Of a stretch of DNA of 64,000 nt, positions 1-13,220 are shown piece by piece; position 1 is the stretch's first letter, and each line of letters opens with the position of its first letter. The notes under the pieces were generated by a model. The model did not search any database, was not told where the DNA came from, and was given only the letters and a program-made list of their open reading frames with translations. Where the stretch lies: assembly GCF_015277875.1 (NCBI RefSeq), contig NZ_CP063814.1, positions 1,550,001 to 1,614,000 on the forward strand. The letters run 5' to 3'. Source of the stretch: Microbacterium luteum. Its GTDB lineage: Bacteria > Actinomycetota > Actinomycetes > Actinomycetales > Microbacteriaceae. The translations under genes and the position numbers were made by a program.

Positions 1-1980
1 CCACAGGCGGACGAAGCGCTGCGCGTCGTCGATCTCGGGGAGGGTCACCGTCACCGGACGCTCGGACCCGTGCACGACGAGCAGGATGCGATTGCGGGCC
101 TCGTGCTCGGGCGTCGAGGCCGCGACATACTGGAGGGTGCGCTTGGAGGAGTCGTTCCACCGCTCATCCGACATCGTCTCGCCGTGCTCGTCGTACCACT
201 CCATCACCGACGCGGACGGAACGTGCTCCCCGCGCTTGGCGTAGCGCACAGGCCGCAGGGCCGGATTCTGCTGACGCAGTGCGATGAGGCGCGCGACGTG
301 AGCCTGCAGGTCCTCCTGCCAGCCCGCGTGCTCCCACGACAGCCACGTGAGCGGGGAATCGTGGCAGTAGGCGTTGTTGTTCCCGCGCTGGCTGCGCCCG
401 AACTCGTCGCCCGCCGTCAGCATCGGCACGCCCGCCGACAGCAAGAGGGTTCCGAGGAGGTTCCGCATCGCCTTGCGTCGTGTCGCGAGGATTCCCGCGT
501 CGTCGGTGTGCCCCTCAGCACCGTGGTTGAACGAGCGATTCGTGTCGGCGCCGTCGCGATTCTGCTCGCCGTTGCCGAGATTGTGCTTCACGTCGTACGA
601 GACGAGGTCGTGAAGGGTGAATCCGTCGTGAGCGGTGACGAAGTTCACGCTCGCGAGCGGCCCGCGCTCGGCGGAGAACGTGTGGGAGGAACCCGCGAGT
701 CGCGTGGCGACGCCGCCGACTCCGACGGGCGTGACGTCGGCCCGGCGCGCGTAATCGATGTCGCTGAGCCAGAAGTTGCGCACGCGATCGCGGTAGCGGT
801 CGTTCCACTCGTGCCAGCCGTCGCCGAAGTTGCCGGTCTGCCAGCCCCCCATTCCGACATCCCACGGCTCGGCGATCTTCTTCACGCCTGCCAAAGCCGG
901 ATCGGCGATGATCCCCCGGAGCAGGGGATGGTCCGGGGTGAAGGCGTGGGCGGCGTCGCGGCCCAGGGTGGCGGCGAGATCGAAGCGGAAGCCGTCGATC
1001 TGCACGTCTTGCGCCCAGTATCGGAGCGAGTCCAGCACGAGACGGGCGGCGGCGTCCGTTGCGGTGTTCAGCGAGTTCCCGCACCCGGTGACGTCGATGT
1101 AGGTGCCGTCGTCCTGCTGCCGGTAGTAGTGGCGGTTGTCCAGACCGCGCAGGCTCGTGCGGGGTCCGCCGAGACCTTCTTCGCTGGTGTGGTTGTAGAC
1201 GACGTCGAGGATGACCTCGATGCCCGCCTCGTGCAGGAGCTTCACCATTCCCTTCACCTCGCGCAGGACCGCGTCAGGGCCTCGGCGACGGTTCTCCTCG
1301 GTCGCGTACGCGGCGTGGGGGGTGAAGAAGTTCAGCGAGTTGTAGCCCCAGTAGTTGGCCAGCCCGTGCTGCAGGAGCCGAGGTTCCGTGGCGAATGCAT
1401 GAATGGGCAGCAGCTGCAGGGCGGTCACCCCGAGCTGCTGGTAGTGCTCGATCATCGCCGGATGCGCGAGGCCTGCATACGTGCCGTGCAGCGCGGGCGG
1501 CACTCCCGGGTGGCGCTTGGAGAGTCCCTTCACGTGACCTTCGTAGATCACGGTGCGATCCATGGGGGTGAGCGGCTTCGTGACGCCTCCCCAGTCGAAG
1601 CTCCGATCCACCACGACCGACCGCCAGTCCTCGTACCCGTCACCGGTGGCCAGGCCCCGGGAGTACGGTTCGATGAGCAGCGTGCCACGGTTGAAGGTGG
1701 CCCCCGGCGTGCGTGGGCCGTCCGCGCGCACGGCATATCGCGCACCCGGCCGCAGCAGATCGCTGCTCACGCTCCACACGCCGTCACCGACCGGTTCCAG
1801 CGGGATGTCCGCGATGCTCCAGTCGAGGTCGGCGTCATCGAAGACCACGAGCTCGATCGCATCCGCGTCCTCTGACCACACGCGGAGGGTGCCGCCGCCG
1901 TCGTGCAGGGTGACTCCCAGATCGTCGAAAGCGGGCGAGGAAAGAGCCGGCGCGGGCGCAGTGGAGGGGGCGGGGGACAT
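1..1980 (-). CDS. glgX: Glycogen debranching enzyme GlgX (partial, N-terminal 660 residues)
   Basis: Alpha-1,6-glucosidase of the GlgX/TreX type (GH13), acting on glycogen limit dextrin in the cytoplasm. The reverse strand reads from ATG at 1980 out of the window, so the C-terminus is missing. An N-terminal CBM48-like beta-sandwich is followed by the GH13 barrel with region I DVVYNHT, a GFRFDLA segment holding the nucleophile Asp, and FVTAHDGFTLHDLVSY. The start lies 7 nt after a TACTCT -10 box (1988-1993), so the message is probably leaderless. It is divergent from the cysteine desulfurase gene. A long plus-strand frame across it is only its antisense shadow. Confidence 0.95.
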   Translation of the reverse strand, partial: MSPAPSTAPAPALSSPAFDDLGVTLHDGGGTLRVWSEDADAIELVVFDDADLDWSIADIPLEPVGDGVWSVSSDLLRPGARYAVRADGPRTPGATFNRGTLLIEPYSRGLATGDGYEDWRSVVVDRSFDWGGVTKPLTPMDRTVIYEGHVKGLSKRHPGVPPALHGTYAGLAHPAMIEHYQQLGVTALQLLPIHAFATEPRLLQHGLANYWGYNSLNFFTPHAAYATEENRRRGPDAVLREVKGMVKLLHEAGIEVILDVVYNHTSEEGLGGPRTSLRGLDNRHYYRQQDDGTYIDVTGCGNSLNTATDAAARLVLDSLRYWAQDVQIDGFRFDLAATLGRDAAHAFTPDHPLLRGIIADPALAGVKKIAEPWDVGMGGWQTGNFGDGWHEWNDRYRDRVRNFWLSDIDYARRADVTPVGVGGVATRLAGSSHTFSAERGPLASVNFVTAHDGFTLHDLVSYDVKHNLGNGEQNRDGADTNRSFNHGAEGHTDDAGILATRRKAMRNLLGTLLLSAGVPMLTAGDEFGRSQRGNNNAYCHDSPLTWLSWEHAGWQEDLQAHVARLIALRQQNPALRPVRYAKRGEHVPSASVMEWYDEHGETMSDERWNDSSKRTLQYVAASTPEHEARNRILLVVHGSERPVTVTLPEIDDAQRFVRLW

Positions 1981-2044
1981 GCGATCTAGAGTAGTGACGC
2001 CGCGAGAAGGCAGCACTCGGACGCGAGACCGTCGAAGGAGGGGG

Positions 2045-3208
2045 ATGGTCGTCTACCTCGATCACGCCGCCGGCACATCGCTGCGCCCCGAGGCGCGCGA
2101 CGCCTGGGTGCACGTGCAGACGCGCGTCGGCAATGCGTCGGCGATCCACGCCGCCGGCCAGGGCGCGCGCCGCCTCCTGGAGGAGGCGCGCGAACGGCTC
2201 GCAGCGGTGCTCGGATGCGGATCGATCGAGGTGGTGTTCACGTCGGGAGGCACCGAAGCGGTGAACCTGGCGATCAAGGGCCTGTGGGACGCGCGCGGGG
2301 GTGAGGGGGATGCGATCGTCCTCCCCGACGGCGAGCATCACGCGACCCTCGACACGGTGGGATGGCTGGCAGCCCGCCGCGGGGCCCGTGTCCGCTCGGT
2401 GGAGCTGGACCGGCTGGGGCGCATCCCGCCTGCGTCCTTCGGGGCGGCCCTCCCGGGTGCGGCCCTGGCCACGGCACTCGTCGCGAACAACGAGGTCGGC
2501 ACCGTCAACGACGCGCCGGCACTCGCGGCGGAGGCAGTCGCCGCGGGGACGCCTCTCCACCTCGACGCCGTCTCGGCCTTCGGGCACGTGCCCGTCGACT
2601 TCGCTCGGTGGCGGGGCGATGTCCGCGATGGAACGGGGCTGGTGGCACTCAGCGTGTCGGCGCACAAGATCGGAGGGCCCGTGGGGGTGGGCGCGCTCGT
2701 GGTGTCGCGCCACGCCGAGCCGACGCCGCTGCTGCACGGAGGCGGACAGCAGCGCTCCCTGCGGGCGGGAACGCAGGATGTCGCCGGAGCGACCGCCTTC
2801 GCCGTGGCCGCCGAACTCGCCGTCGCCGAACGGGAGGAGGAAGCCAGGCGCCTCTCCGCGCTGCGCGAGCGCGCGCTCGCGGCCATCCGCCGCGACATCC
2901 CCGATGTCGTTCCCCTCGGAGATCCGATCGACAGGATCCCGGGCAATCTGCACCTGCATCTTCCGGGAGCGGGGGGCGAGTCCCTGCTGTTCCTGCTCGA
3001 TCAACGCGGGATCGCCGTCTCCACCGGCTCGGCGTGCCAGGCGGGCGTGCCCGAACCGTCCCACGTCGTGCAGGCGCTGGGGTTCGACGAGCGGGCGGCG
3101 CGACAGGTGCTTCGCATCACTCTCGGTCGCACGAGCACCGTCGACGACGTCGACGCGTTGTCCGCGGCGCTTCCGGAAGCGGTGTCGCGAGCTCGCGCCG
3201 CCCGCTGA
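2045..3208 (+). CDS. Cysteine desulfurase (NifS/IscS-like)
   Basis: PLP enzyme that removes sulfur from L-cysteine as a persulfide for Fe-S clusters and tRNA thiolation. It has 387 residues from ATG 2045, with a GGAGGGGG ribosome site just upstream. Visible signatures: YLDHAAGT at the N-terminus, [14 protein letters not shown], the PLP-lysine motif SAHKIGGP (about residue 215), the RAGTQDV loop, and the catalytic-cysteine loop STGSACQAG near residue 330. It stands 62 bp ahead of mnmA, which needs a persulfide donor, so a role as sulfur donor for tRNA 2-thiouridine is likely (inference from neighbourhood). Confidence 0.95.
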   Translation: MVVYLDHAAGTSLRPEARDAWVHVQTRVGNASAIHAAGQGARRLLEEARERLAAVLGCGSIEVVFTSGGTEAVNLAIKGLWDARGGEGDAIVLPDGEHHATLDTVGWLAARRGARVRSVELDRLGRIPPASFGAALPGAALATALVANNEVGTVNDAPALAAEAVAAGTPLHLDAVSAFGHVPVDFARWRGDVRDGTGLVALSVSAHKIGGPVGVGALVVSRHAEPTPLLHGGGQQRSLRAGTQDVAGATAFAVAAELAVAEREEEARRLSALRERALAAIRRDIPDVVPLGDPIDRIPGNLHLHLPGAGGESLLFLLDQRGIAVSTGSACQAGVPEPSHVVQALGFDERAARQVLRITLGRTSTVDDVDALSAALPEAVSRARAAR

Positions 3209-3270
3209 GCAGGCCGGGTGAGGACCGGCGGTCAGGCGCCGGTCAGTCCGCCGTCCCTAGACTGGTTCGC

Positions 3271-4368
3271 ATGAGGATCCTTGCGGCGATGAGTGGCGGT
3301 GTCGACTCGGCGGTGGCGACCGCCCGGGCGGTCGAGGCCGGTCACGACGTCGTCGGCGTGCATCTGGCGCTGTCGCGCGCAGGCGGCACGCTCCGAGCCG
3401 GCAGTCGCGGCTGCTGCACGATCGAGGATGCGATGGACGCCCGTCGCGCCGCGGATTCACTCGGCATCCCGTTCTACGTGTGGGACTTCTCCGAGCGCTT
3501 CCGCGATGACGTCATCGATGACTTCGTCGCCGAGTACCGCGCCGGTCGAACGCCCAATCCCTGCATGCGCTGCAACGAGAAGATCAAGTTCGCCGCTCTC
3601 CTCGAGCGCGCTCTCGAGCTCGGCTTCGACGCGGTGTGCACCGGGCACTACGCCACGCTCGTCGAGGGTGAGGGGGGACTCGAGCTGCACCGCGCATCCG
3701 ACGCCGCGAAGGACCAGTCGTATGTGCTCGGGGTGCTCACCGCCGATCAGCTGGCGCACACGTACTTCCCCCTGGGCGACACGCCCTCGAAGGAGCTCGT
3801 CCGGTCCGAAGCCGAAGAGCGGGGGCTGACCGTGGCCCGCAAGCCCGACAGTCATGACATCTGCTTCATCCCCGACGGCGACACCCGAGGGTGGCTGGCC
3901 GACAGGGTCGGGGCGGAGAAGGGCGACATCGTCGATCGCGCCGGCGCGGTCGTGGGATCGCACGAAGGGGCGCACGCGTTCACCGTGGGGCAGCGTCGGG
4001 GACTTCAACTCGGCGTGCCCGCAGCCGACGGCAAGCCCCGCTTCGTGCTCGAGGTCAGGCCGGTGTCGAACACGGTCGTGGTCGGACCGAAGGAGGCGCT
4101 CGCGTGCGCGCGCATCGCGGGCGTGCGCCGCTCGTGGGCGGGCGCGGCCCCGACGGAGTCGGACTTCTCCTGCCACGTGCAGATCCGCGCTCACGCGGAG
4201 CCGGTGCCGGCGCTGGCGTGGATCGAGGACGACGTGATCACCGTCGAGCCGCAGACGCCGTTCGACGGCGTCGCCCCGGGACAGACGGCCGTGCTCTACG
4301 ACGGCACGCGCGTACTCGGCCAGTTCACGATCGACCGGACGGAATCAGCCGTTCCCGTCGACGCATGA
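3271..4368 (+). CDS. mnmA: tRNA-specific 2-thiouridylase MnmA
   Basis: ATP-dependent thiolation of U34 in tRNA Lys, Glu and Gln. It has 365 residues, normal for the family. The PP-loop SGGVDSAV is at residues 8-15. The two catalytic cysteines lie in [12 protein letters not shown] (about residue 100) and [10 protein letters not shown] (about residue 197), and the GHYATL and GQRRGLQLG motifs are present. The start is 7 nt after a TAGACT -10 box (3258-3263), so it is probably leaderless. It lies between cysteine desulfurase and ligA, a common actinobacterial order. Confidence 0.97.
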   Translation: MRILAAMSGGVDSAVATARAVEAGHDVVGVHLALSRAGGTLRAGSRGCCTIEDAMDARRAADSLGIPFYVWDFSERFRDDVIDDFVAEYRAGRTPNPCMRCNEKIKFAALLERALELGFDAVCTGHYATLVEGEGGLELHRASDAAKDQSYVLGVLTADQLAHTYFPLGDTPSKELVRSEAEERGLTVARKPDSHDICFIPDGDTRGWLADRVGAEKGDIVDRAGAVVGSHEGAHAFTVGQRRGLQLGVPAADGKPRFVLEVRPVSNTVVVGPKEALACARIAGVRRSWAGAAPTESDFSCHVQIRAHAEPVPALAWIEDDVITVEPQTPFDGVAPGQTAVLYDGTRVLGQFTIDRTESAVPVDA

Positions 4369-4426
4369 GGGTGGCCGCGATCCCGCTCCGGCCCCGTCCG
4401 ACCGTCGTGTCGGCGGGCGTCCATAG

Positions 4427-6694
<2,268 letters not shown>

Positions 6695-6727
6695 CTCCGG
6701 ACGTCCGTCCGGCGACGGCCGCCCGGC

Positions 6728-8431
6728 TCAGACGTCGTCCGCAAGGAGTCGATCGCGCACCTGCCGCCGCAGCACCTTGCCGATCAATGATGTCGGCAGC
6801 TCGTCGACCACGACGACCCGCTTGGGCACCTTGTAGGGCGTGAGCTCCTCGCGGGCGAAGGCCCGGATCGCCTCCGGGTCGATCCGCTGTCCGGCGGCGG
6901 CGACGACGGCCGCGACGACCTGTTCACCGGCACGATCATCGGGCAGACCGACGACGGCGGCATCGGCGATGCTCGGATGCCGCCGCAGCGCGTTCTCGAC
7001 CTCGGTCGGAGCGACGTTGAAGCCGCCCGTGATCACGAGCTCCTTGATGCGGTCGACGATCCGGACGAACCCGGCATCGTCGATCGTGACGATATCCCCG
7101 GTGCGGAACCAGTCGCCCGCGAAGACGGCGGCGGTCTCCTCCGGCTTGCGGAAGTACCCGTCGAAGACCTGCGGTCCGCGCACGATCAGCTCACCCGCCT
7201 CTCCCGGGGGCATGTCGCGGCCGGGATCCTCGGGATCCACGACGCGGCACTCCGTGCCGGGGAGGGGGAGTCCGACGGTTCCAGGGACGCGGTGGGGGGC
7301 GACCGGGTTGGCCATCAGGACGGGGGAGCACTCCGACAGGCCGTACCCCTCGACCAGATAGCCGCCGGTGGCCGCCTCGAAGGGCACGACCAGATCGTGT
7401 GAGAGCGCCATGGCGCCGGAGATCGCGATGCCGGTTCCCGCCAGCGACACTCCCCGCTCCTCGGCCGAGGCGAGCAGGCGTCGTGCGATCGGCGGCACGA
7501 GAGGGAGGAACGTCGCGGGCCGCTTCTTCGTGACCGACAGCACCATGTCGGGATCGAAGCGAGGGAAGAGCACCAGGCGGGCCGCCATCGACATGGCGAA
7601 CGTCAAGCAGAGCGTGAGGCCGTAGGCATGGAACATCGGAAGCACCGCGTAGACGACGCAGCCTTCGCCGCGCGTGATCGTGGGAACCCATGCTCGGGCC
7701 TGCGCCGCGTTTGCGAGAAGGTTCCGGTGCGTGAGGCGGGCGCCCTTCGGTGACCCGGTCGTGCCGCTGGTGTATTGGATGAGCGCGAGGTCGTCCGTCT
7801 CCGGTCGCGGATGCGATGCATCCAAGGCGGTGGCGCTGACGACGTCGTCCCAGGCGATGGTCCCGGAGGTGGGCGCCGTCAGCGCCTCACGCCCCTCGCG
7901 CGCCTTTCGGATGGGCAGGTGCAGCGCCAGTCGGGTGTGCCAGGGCATCGCGGTGGTGAGATCCACCGAGACGAGGGAATCCACGCGTACCTCGTCGGAG
8001 AACGCCTGCACCGTCGCCGCGACCTTGGACCACACGATGGCGTGCTTCGCGCCGTGATCGGCGAACTGGCGTTCCAGCTCGACCGGCGTGTAGAGCGGAT
8101 TGTGCTCCACGACGACCGCACCCAGGCGCAGGATCGCGTAGAAGGCCACGACGTGCTGCGGGCAGTTGGGAAGGACGATCGCGACCGGTTCGCCCGCGGT
8201 CACCCCGACCTCCCTCAGCCCGGCGGCGGCTCGAGAGATCTGCACCTCCAGATCCCGATAGCTCGTCGTGCGCCCGAAGAACTCCAGCGCGGGAGCATCG
8301 GGGTGGGTGCGCGCCGAAGCGGCGACGATGTCCACGAGCGAGCCCGAGACCTCCGCCAGGTCCTCCGGAACTCCTTCGGCGTAGCTGTGGATCCACGGAC
8401 GCGGCGGGTCGTAGGTCGCTGACACGGGCAT
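6728..8431 (-). CDS. Long-chain fatty-acid-CoA ligase (AMP-binding)
   Basis: Adenylate-forming enzyme that activates a fatty acid with ATP and CoA. It has 567 residues. The P-loop motif IQYTSGTTGSPKGA, the YGLSECSPV motif, the GDWFRTGD hinge region and the C-terminal lysine region PTSLIGKVLRR are visible, so the enzyme looks complete. The outermost start is ATG 8431. A GTG at 8425 lies exactly 7 nt after a TAGGCT -10 box, the spacing seen at other leaderless starts here, so it may be the true start. Substrate chain length cannot be read from the sequence. Confidence 0.9.
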   Translation of the reverse strand: MPVSATYDPPRPWIHSYAEGVPEDLAEVSGSLVDIVAASARTHPDAPALEFFGRTTSYRDLEVQISRAAAGLREVGVTAGEPVAIVLPNCPQHVVAFYAILRLGAVVVEHNPLYTPVELERQFADHGAKHAIVWSKVAATVQAFSDEVRVDSLVSVDLTTAMPWHTRLALHLPIRKAREGREALTAPTSGTIAWDDVVSATALDASHPRPETDDLALIQYTSGTTGSPKGARLTHRNLLANAAQARAWVPTITRGEGCVVYAVLPMFHAYGLTLCLTFAMSMAARLVLFPRFDPDMVLSVTKKRPATFLPLVPPIARRLLASAEERGVSLAGTGIAISGAMALSHDLVVPFEAATGGYLVEGYGLSECSPVLMANPVAPHRVPGTVGLPLPGTECRVVDPEDPGRDMPPGEAGELIVRGPQVFDGYFRKPEETAAVFAGDWFRTGDIVTIDDAGFVRIVDRIKELVITGGFNVAPTEVENALRRHPSIADAAVVGLPDDRAGEQVVAAVVAAAGQRIDPEAIRAFAREELTPYKVPKRVVVVDELPTSLIGKVLRRQVRDRLLADDV

Positions 8432-8489
8432 CAGCCTAGACGGGTCGCGTGCCCCGGGACGGACGGAGACACCCGCCTACAATGGTCTG

Positions 8490-8789
8490 GTGTCTGAAAT
8501 CACCCCCGATCTCGTGCGCCATCTCGGTGTGCTCGCCAGGATCCAGCTCGACGACGAGGAGGTCGACCGCCTCACCGGGCAGCTCGATGCGATCGTCGAC
8601 AACATCGCGAAGGTGTCGCAGGTGGCGACACCGGATGTGGTCGCCACGAGCCATCCCATCCCGCTGCAGAACGTCTTCCGTGCCGACGAGGTGGGGCACA
8701 CGCTCACCGTCGACGAGGCGCTCCAGAACGCTCCGGATGCCGCCGACGGCCGTTTCCGCGTGACCGCGATCCTCGGCGAAGAGCAGTAG
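8490..8789 (+). CDS. gatC: Aspartyl/glutamyl-tRNA amidotransferase subunit C
   Basis: Small stabilising subunit of the GatCAB complex, which converts mischarged Glu-tRNA(Gln) or Asp-tRNA(Asn) to the correct aminoacyl-tRNA. It has 99 residues from GTG 8490, 6 nt after a TACAAT -10 box (8478-8483). Typical segments: [17 protein letters not shown] and a helical middle followed by the extended belt that wraps GatA. It is 11 bp upstream of gatA and is the first gene of gatC-gatA-gatB. Confidence 0.96.
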   Translation: MSEITPDLVRHLGVLARIQLDDEEVDRLTGQLDAIVDNIAKVSQVATPDVVATSHPIPLQNVFRADEVGHTLTVDEALQNAPDAADGRFRVTAILGEEQ

Positions 8790-8800
8790 AGGACGGATCC

Positions 8801-10315
8801 GTGACCGACATCACCAACCTCTCCGCCGCCGCGCTCGCCGACCGCCTCGCTGCCGGCGAGATCTCCAGCGTCGAGGCGACACAGGCCCACCTCGATCGCA
8901 TCGCCGCCGTCGACGGCGACATCCATGCCTTCCTGCACGTCAGCGACCATGCACTCGACGTCGCCGCGGACATCGACCGTCGTCGCGCGTCCGGCGAGGT
9001 CCTCAATGCTCTCGCCGGCGTGCCGGTGGCGATCAAAGACGTGCTCGTGACCACGGACATGCCCTCCACGAGCGGATCGAAGATCCTCGAGGGGTACATG
9101 TCGCCGTACGACGCGACCGTCGTCGCGCGTTCGCGTACGGCGGGCCTGGTTCCGCTCGGCAAGACGAACATGGACGAGTTCGCGATGGGCTCGTCCACCG
9201 AGCACTCCGCCTACGGGCCGACCCGCAACCCGTGGGACCTGGAACGCATCCCCGGCGGGTCGGGCGGCGGCTCCGCCGCCGCGGTCGCCGCCTACGAAGC
9301 GCCCCTCGCGCTCGGCTCCGACACCGGGGGCTCGATCCGGCAGCCGGCGCATGTCACGGGAACGGTCGGGGTGAAGCCGACCTACGGTGCCGTGAGCCGA
9401 TACGGCGCGATCGCCCTGGCATCGAGCCTGGATCAGGTCGGCCCTGTCACCCGAACGGTGCTCGACGCCGGACTCCTGCACGATGTCATCGGCGGTCATG
9501 ACGCGAACGACTCCACGTCGCTCACGGATTCCTGGCCGTCCTTCGCCGAAGCCGCCCGAGAGGGCGCGCGCGGCGATGTGCTCCGGGGTCTGCGGGTGGG
9601 CGTGATCCGCGAGCTCGGGGAGGATGGATTCCAGCCCGGCGTGACCGCGGCATTCCGCGCGTCGCTGTCGGCGATGGAGGCCGCGGGTGCCGATATCGTC
9701 GAGATCAGCGCTCCTCACTTCGAATACGGCGTGGCCGCCTACTATCTCGTGCTGCCCGCCGAGGCATCGAGCAATCTCGCGAAGTTCGACTCCGTGCGCT
9801 TCGGCATGCGCGTGAGCCCTCGCGCGGGCGCGACGGTCGAAGACGTCATGGCCGCCACGCGCGATGCGGGGTTCGGCGACGAGGTCAAGCGGCGGATCAT
9901 CCTGGGCACCTACGCCCTCTCTGCCGGATACTACGACGCCTACTACGGCTCGGCGCAGAAGGTGCGCACGCTCATCCAGTCCGACTTCGACGCCGCCTTC
10001 GAGAGGGTCGACGTCATCGCCACCCCGACCGCGCCCACCACGGCGTTCCGCCTCGGCGAGAAGCTCGACGACCCGATGCAGATGTACCTGAACGACGTCA
10101 CGACGATCCCGGCGAACCTCGCCGGCGTGCCGGGGATCTCGATTCCGGCCGGCCTCGCGGCGGAGGACGGCCTGCCCGTCGGCATCCAGTTCCTCGCGCC
10201 CGCTCGCGAGGACGCCCGTCTGTACCGTGTCGGGGCCGCACTCGAGGCTCGTCTTGTCGATTCATGGGGAGGTCCGCTTCTGGACCGCGCACCTGTCCGA
10301 GGAGGGGCACGCTGA
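8801..10315 (+). CDS. gatA: Glutamyl-tRNA(Gln) amidotransferase subunit A
   Basis: Amidase subunit of GatCAB that releases ammonia from glutamine. It has 504 residues from GTG 8801. The amidase-signature Ser-cisSer-Lys machinery is visible: VAIKDVLVT (catalytic Lys), the glycine/serine-rich [14 protein letters not shown], and [10 protein letters not shown] with the nucleophile Ser. Its stop overlaps the gatB start (TGATG), so translation is coupled. Confidence 0.97.
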   Translation: MTDITNLSAAALADRLAAGEISSVEATQAHLDRIAAVDGDIHAFLHVSDHALDVAADIDRRRASGEVLNALAGVPVAIKDVLVTTDMPSTSGSKILEGYMSPYDATVVARSRTAGLVPLGKTNMDEFAMGSSTEHSAYGPTRNPWDLERIPGGSGGGSAAAVAAYEAPLALGSDTGGSIRQPAHVTGTVGVKPTYGAVSRYGAIALASSLDQVGPVTRTVLDAGLLHDVIGGHDANDSTSLTDSWPSFAEAAREGARGDVLRGLRVGVIRELGEDGFQPGVTAAFRASLSAMEAAGADIVEISAPHFEYGVAAYYLVLPAEASSNLAKFDSVRFGMRVSPRAGATVEDVMAATRDAGFGDEVKRRIILGTYALSAGYYDAYYGSAQKVRTLIQSDFDAAFERVDVIATPTAPTTAFRLGEKLDDPMQMYLNDVTTIPANLAGVPGISIPAGLAAEDGLPVGIQFLAPAREDARLYRVGAALEARLVDSWGGPLLDRAPVRGGAR

Positions 10316-11844
10316 TGGCCGGTGGCAAGCTGATGGACTTCGACGAGGCGCTCGAGCGCTTCGAGCCCGTGCTCGGGTTCGAGGTGCACGTCGAGTTGAA
10401 CACCCGCACCAAAATGTTCTCCGGTGCGCCCAATCCCGCCCACCCCGACAACCACGACGCCGCGCCGAACACCCTGGTGGCTCCCGTGGACATGGGGCTT
10501 CCCGGTTCACTGCCGGTGGTGAACGAGCAGGCGATCCGCTCATCGATCAGTCTGGGCTTGGCGCTCGGGTGCTCCATCGCCCCGTCGAGCCGATTCGCAC
10601 GCAAGAACTACTTCTATCCCGACCTGGGGAAGAACTACCAGATCTCGCAGTACGACGAACCCATCGCCTTCGAGGGGAGAGTCGAGGTGGAGCTCGAGGA
10701 CGGAACGATCGTCGAGGTCCCCATCGAGCGTGCGCACATGGAGGAGGACGCCGGAAAGCTCACCCACATGGGCGGTGCCACGGGCCGCATCCAGGGGGCG
10801 GAATACTCGCTGGTCGACTACAACCGCGCCGGCGTTCCGCTGGTCGAGATCGTCACCAAGCCGATCTTCGGTGCGGAGCACCGCGCGCCCGATATCGCGA
10901 AGGCCTACGTCGCCACGATCCGCGACATCGTGCGATCGCTGGGCATCTCGGAAGCGCGGATGGAGCGCGGCAACCTGCGCTGCGACGCGAACGTCTCCCT
11001 GCGGCCGCGGGCCGCAGCGGGACAGCCGGTGGCGCCGCTGGGCACCAGAACCGAGACGAAGAACGTCAACTCGATGCGCTCGGTCGAGCGCGCCGTGCGC
11101 TACGAGATCCAGCGACAGGCCGCGATCCTGGCCGATGGCGGCGCGATCGTGCAGGAGACCCGCCACTGGCACGAGGACACCGGCACCACGTCACCTGGGC
11201 GCCCGAAGTCCGACGCGGACGACTATCGTTACTTCCCCGAGCCGGATCTGCTGCCCGTCGCGCCGGCGCCCGACCTGGTCGAGAAGCTTCGCGCGGCCCT
11301 TCCGGAAGCGCCGGCGGCGCATCGTCGTCGCCTGAAGGCCGCGTGGGGGTTCACCGACCTGGAATTCCAGGACGTCCGCAACGGCGGACTGCTCTCGGAG
11401 GTCGAGGCGACCGTCGCCGCCGGGTGTGCGCCCGCTGCCGCCCGCAAGTGGTGGACGGGTGAGATCAGCCGCATCGCGAACGCGCAGGGTGCCGAGCCGG
11501 GAGCGCTCGTCACGCCGGCCGATGTCGCGGCCCTGCAGGCGCTGGTCGTGGCCGGCACCCTCACCGACAAGCTCGCACGGCAGGTGCTCGAGGCGATGAT
11601 CGCCGGCGAGGGCACACCGCAGGAGATCGTCGACGCACGTGGTCTTGCCGTCGTCTCCGACGACGGCGCGCTCGTGGCGGCGATCGACGAAGCCCTGGCC
11701 GCACAGCCCGACGTGCTCGAGAAGATCCGGGACGGCAAGGTACAGGCCGCCGGAGCGATCATCGGTGCCGTCATGAAAGCGATGAGGGGGCAGGCCGACG
11801 CCGCACGGGTGCGGGAGCTCATCCTGGAGCGCGCCGCGCAGTGA
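10315..11844 (+). CDS. gatB: Aspartyl/glutamyl-tRNA amidotransferase subunit B
   Basis: Kinase and tRNA-binding subunit of GatCAB, which phosphorylates the mischarged aminoacyl-tRNA before amidation. It has 509 residues. ATG 10315 was chosen because it overlaps the gatA stop and is preceded by [26 protein letters not shown], the [19 protein letters not shown] catalytic segment and the C-terminal YqeY-like tail (about 360-509) are all recognisable. Confidence 0.97.
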   Translation: MAGGKLMDFDEALERFEPVLGFEVHVELNTRTKMFSGAPNPAHPDNHDAAPNTLVAPVDMGLPGSLPVVNEQAIRSSISLGLALGCSIAPSSRFARKNYFYPDLGKNYQISQYDEPIAFEGRVEVELEDGTIVEVPIERAHMEEDAGKLTHMGGATGRIQGAEYSLVDYNRAGVPLVEIVTKPIFGAEHRAPDIAKAYVATIRDIVRSLGISEARMERGNLRCDANVSLRPRAAAGQPVAPLGTRTETKNVNSMRSVERAVRYEIQRQAAILADGGAIVQETRHWHEDTGTTSPGRPKSDADDYRYFPEPDLLPVAPAPDLVEKLRAALPEAPAAHRRRLKAAWGFTDLEFQDVRNGGLLSEVEATVAAGCAPAAARKWWTGEISRIANAQGAEPGALVTPADVAALQALVVAGTLTDKLARQVLEAMIAGEGTPQEIVDARGLAVVSDDGALVAAIDEALAAQPDVLEKIRDGKVQAAGAIIGAVMKAMRGQADAARVRELILERAAQ

Positions 11845-11910
11845 TCAGCCGGTCAGCCGACCGGCGTCGGCTGCGGGCGGCGTGTCGGTGGCCGGGAGCA
11901 CGATAGAAGC

Positions 11911-13176
11911 ATGGGACGCGGGGACGGTTCGGGGCGCATCGTGTCCGCCGCGGGCGCGGATGACACGGGGGCGGGAATCCTCCACGTCGACATGGACGCG
12001 TTCTATGCGGCGGTGGAGGTGCTCGACGACCCTTCCCTGGCCGGGAAGCCGATCATCGTCGGTGCGCCGAAGGGGCGCGGGGTCGTCTCGAGCGCGTCGT
12101 ACGAGGCCCGGCGCTTCGGCGTGCGCTCGGCGATGCCCGTGGGGCAGGCGCTGCGCCTCTGCCCGACGGCGACCGTCGTCCCGCCGCACTTCGAGCGCTA
12201 CATCGCCCTGTCGCGGCAGGTGATGGACATCTTCCGGGATGTCACGCCCCTTGTCGAGCCGCTGTCCATCGACGAGGCCTTCCTCGACGTGCGCGGGGCG
12301 CGACGACTCTGGGGGAGACCTGGGGAGATCGCACGGATGCTGCGGCGGAAGGTCCGCGATGAAACCGGCCTCACGTGCAGCATCGGCGCAGCGGCCACGA
12401 AGCACGTCGCGAAGATGGCGTCGACGATCAGCAAGCCCGACGGGCTGCTCATCGTGGCCGAGGCAGACACGCAGCGTTTCCTCGCTGCCCGCTCGGTACG
12501 CGCGCTGTGGGGCGTGGGGCCCAAAGCGGCGGAAGCGCTCGAATCGCGCGGACTGCGCACCGTCGCCGACGTTCTCGACGCACCCACATCGGTGCTCGAG
12601 CACGCTCTCGGCTCCGCGATGGCCCACCGCGTGTGGCACCTCTCCCGCGGGATCGACCCCCGCGAGGTCACGACGGAGCGGGTGGAGAAGAGCGTCGGGC
12701 ACGAGGAGACCTTCGGCGAAGACATCGACGACCCGCGCGTGCTCCGCTCCGAGTTCCGGCGCCTCGCCGATCGTGTGGCGGCTCGGCTCCGATCGCACGG
12801 GTGGGAGGCCGGCGTCGTCGCGGTGAAGGTGCGTCTGTCCGACTTCACCACCCTGTCGAGATCGCAGACTCTCGCTGAGCCGACGTCCGTCGGTCAGCGG
12901 ATCGGGGAGACCGCGATCGAGCTGTTCGAGACGGTGGCGCGGGATCTGCCGGTGCGCCTGATCGGGGTCCGCGGAGAAAAGCTCCGTTCGTCCGGCAGCG
13001 GAGCGCTGGCGCTCTGGGACGACGATGAGGACTGGCGGCGCGTCGAAGACGCGCTCGACGGCGCGACGGCGAAGTTCGGGAAGGGCGCTGTGACACGGGC
13101 CACCCTTCTCGGTCCCGCGAGAGCCGGTGGTGCCGCGCCGTCGCATCCGCGGGCCGACCACCCGCCCGCACACTGA
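11911..13176 (+). CDS. dinB: DNA polymerase IV (Y-family, DinB)
   Basis: Error-prone translesion polymerase. It has 421 residues from ATG 11911. The palm motifs are intact: ILHVDMDAFYAAVE (first metal Asp) and LSIDEAFLDV (second catalytic Asp/Glu pair). A helix-hairpin-helix segment (VRALWGVGPKAAEAL) and the little-finger domain follow. The C-terminus is a short, proline- and histidine-rich tail with no obvious beta-clamp motif that I can defend. Confidence 0.95.
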   Translation: MGRGDGSGRIVSAAGADDTGAGILHVDMDAFYAAVEVLDDPSLAGKPIIVGAPKGRGVVSSASYEARRFGVRSAMPVGQALRLCPTATVVPPHFERYIALSRQVMDIFRDVTPLVEPLSIDEAFLDVRGARRLWGRPGEIARMLRRKVRDETGLTCSIGAAATKHVAKMASTISKPDGLLIVAEADTQRFLAARSVRALWGVGPKAAEALESRGLRTVADVLDAPTSVLEHALGSAMAHRVWHLSRGIDPREVTTERVEKSVGHEETFGEDIDDPRVLRSEFRRLADRVAARLRSHGWEAGVVAVKVRLSDFTTLSRSQTLAEPTSVGQRIGETAIELFETVARDLPVRLIGVRGEKLRSSGSGALALWDDDEDWRRVEDALDGATAKFGKGAVTRATLLGPARAGGAAPSHPRADHPPAH

Positions 13177-13220
13177 TCGGGATCTGTCCCCGCGGCTCGG
13201 ATGCGGGTAGCGTGGACGAC

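Noticed and set aside
70..1875. A 601-codon open frame on the plus strand opposite glgX
   Set aside because: It is antisense to clear GH13 motifs on the minus strand and has the composition of a high-GC shadow frame.
1835..3064. A 409-codon minus-strand frame across the cysteine desulfurase gene
   Set aside because: No recognisable domain, Arg-rich composition, and the plus strand has full catalytic motifs and a ribosome site.
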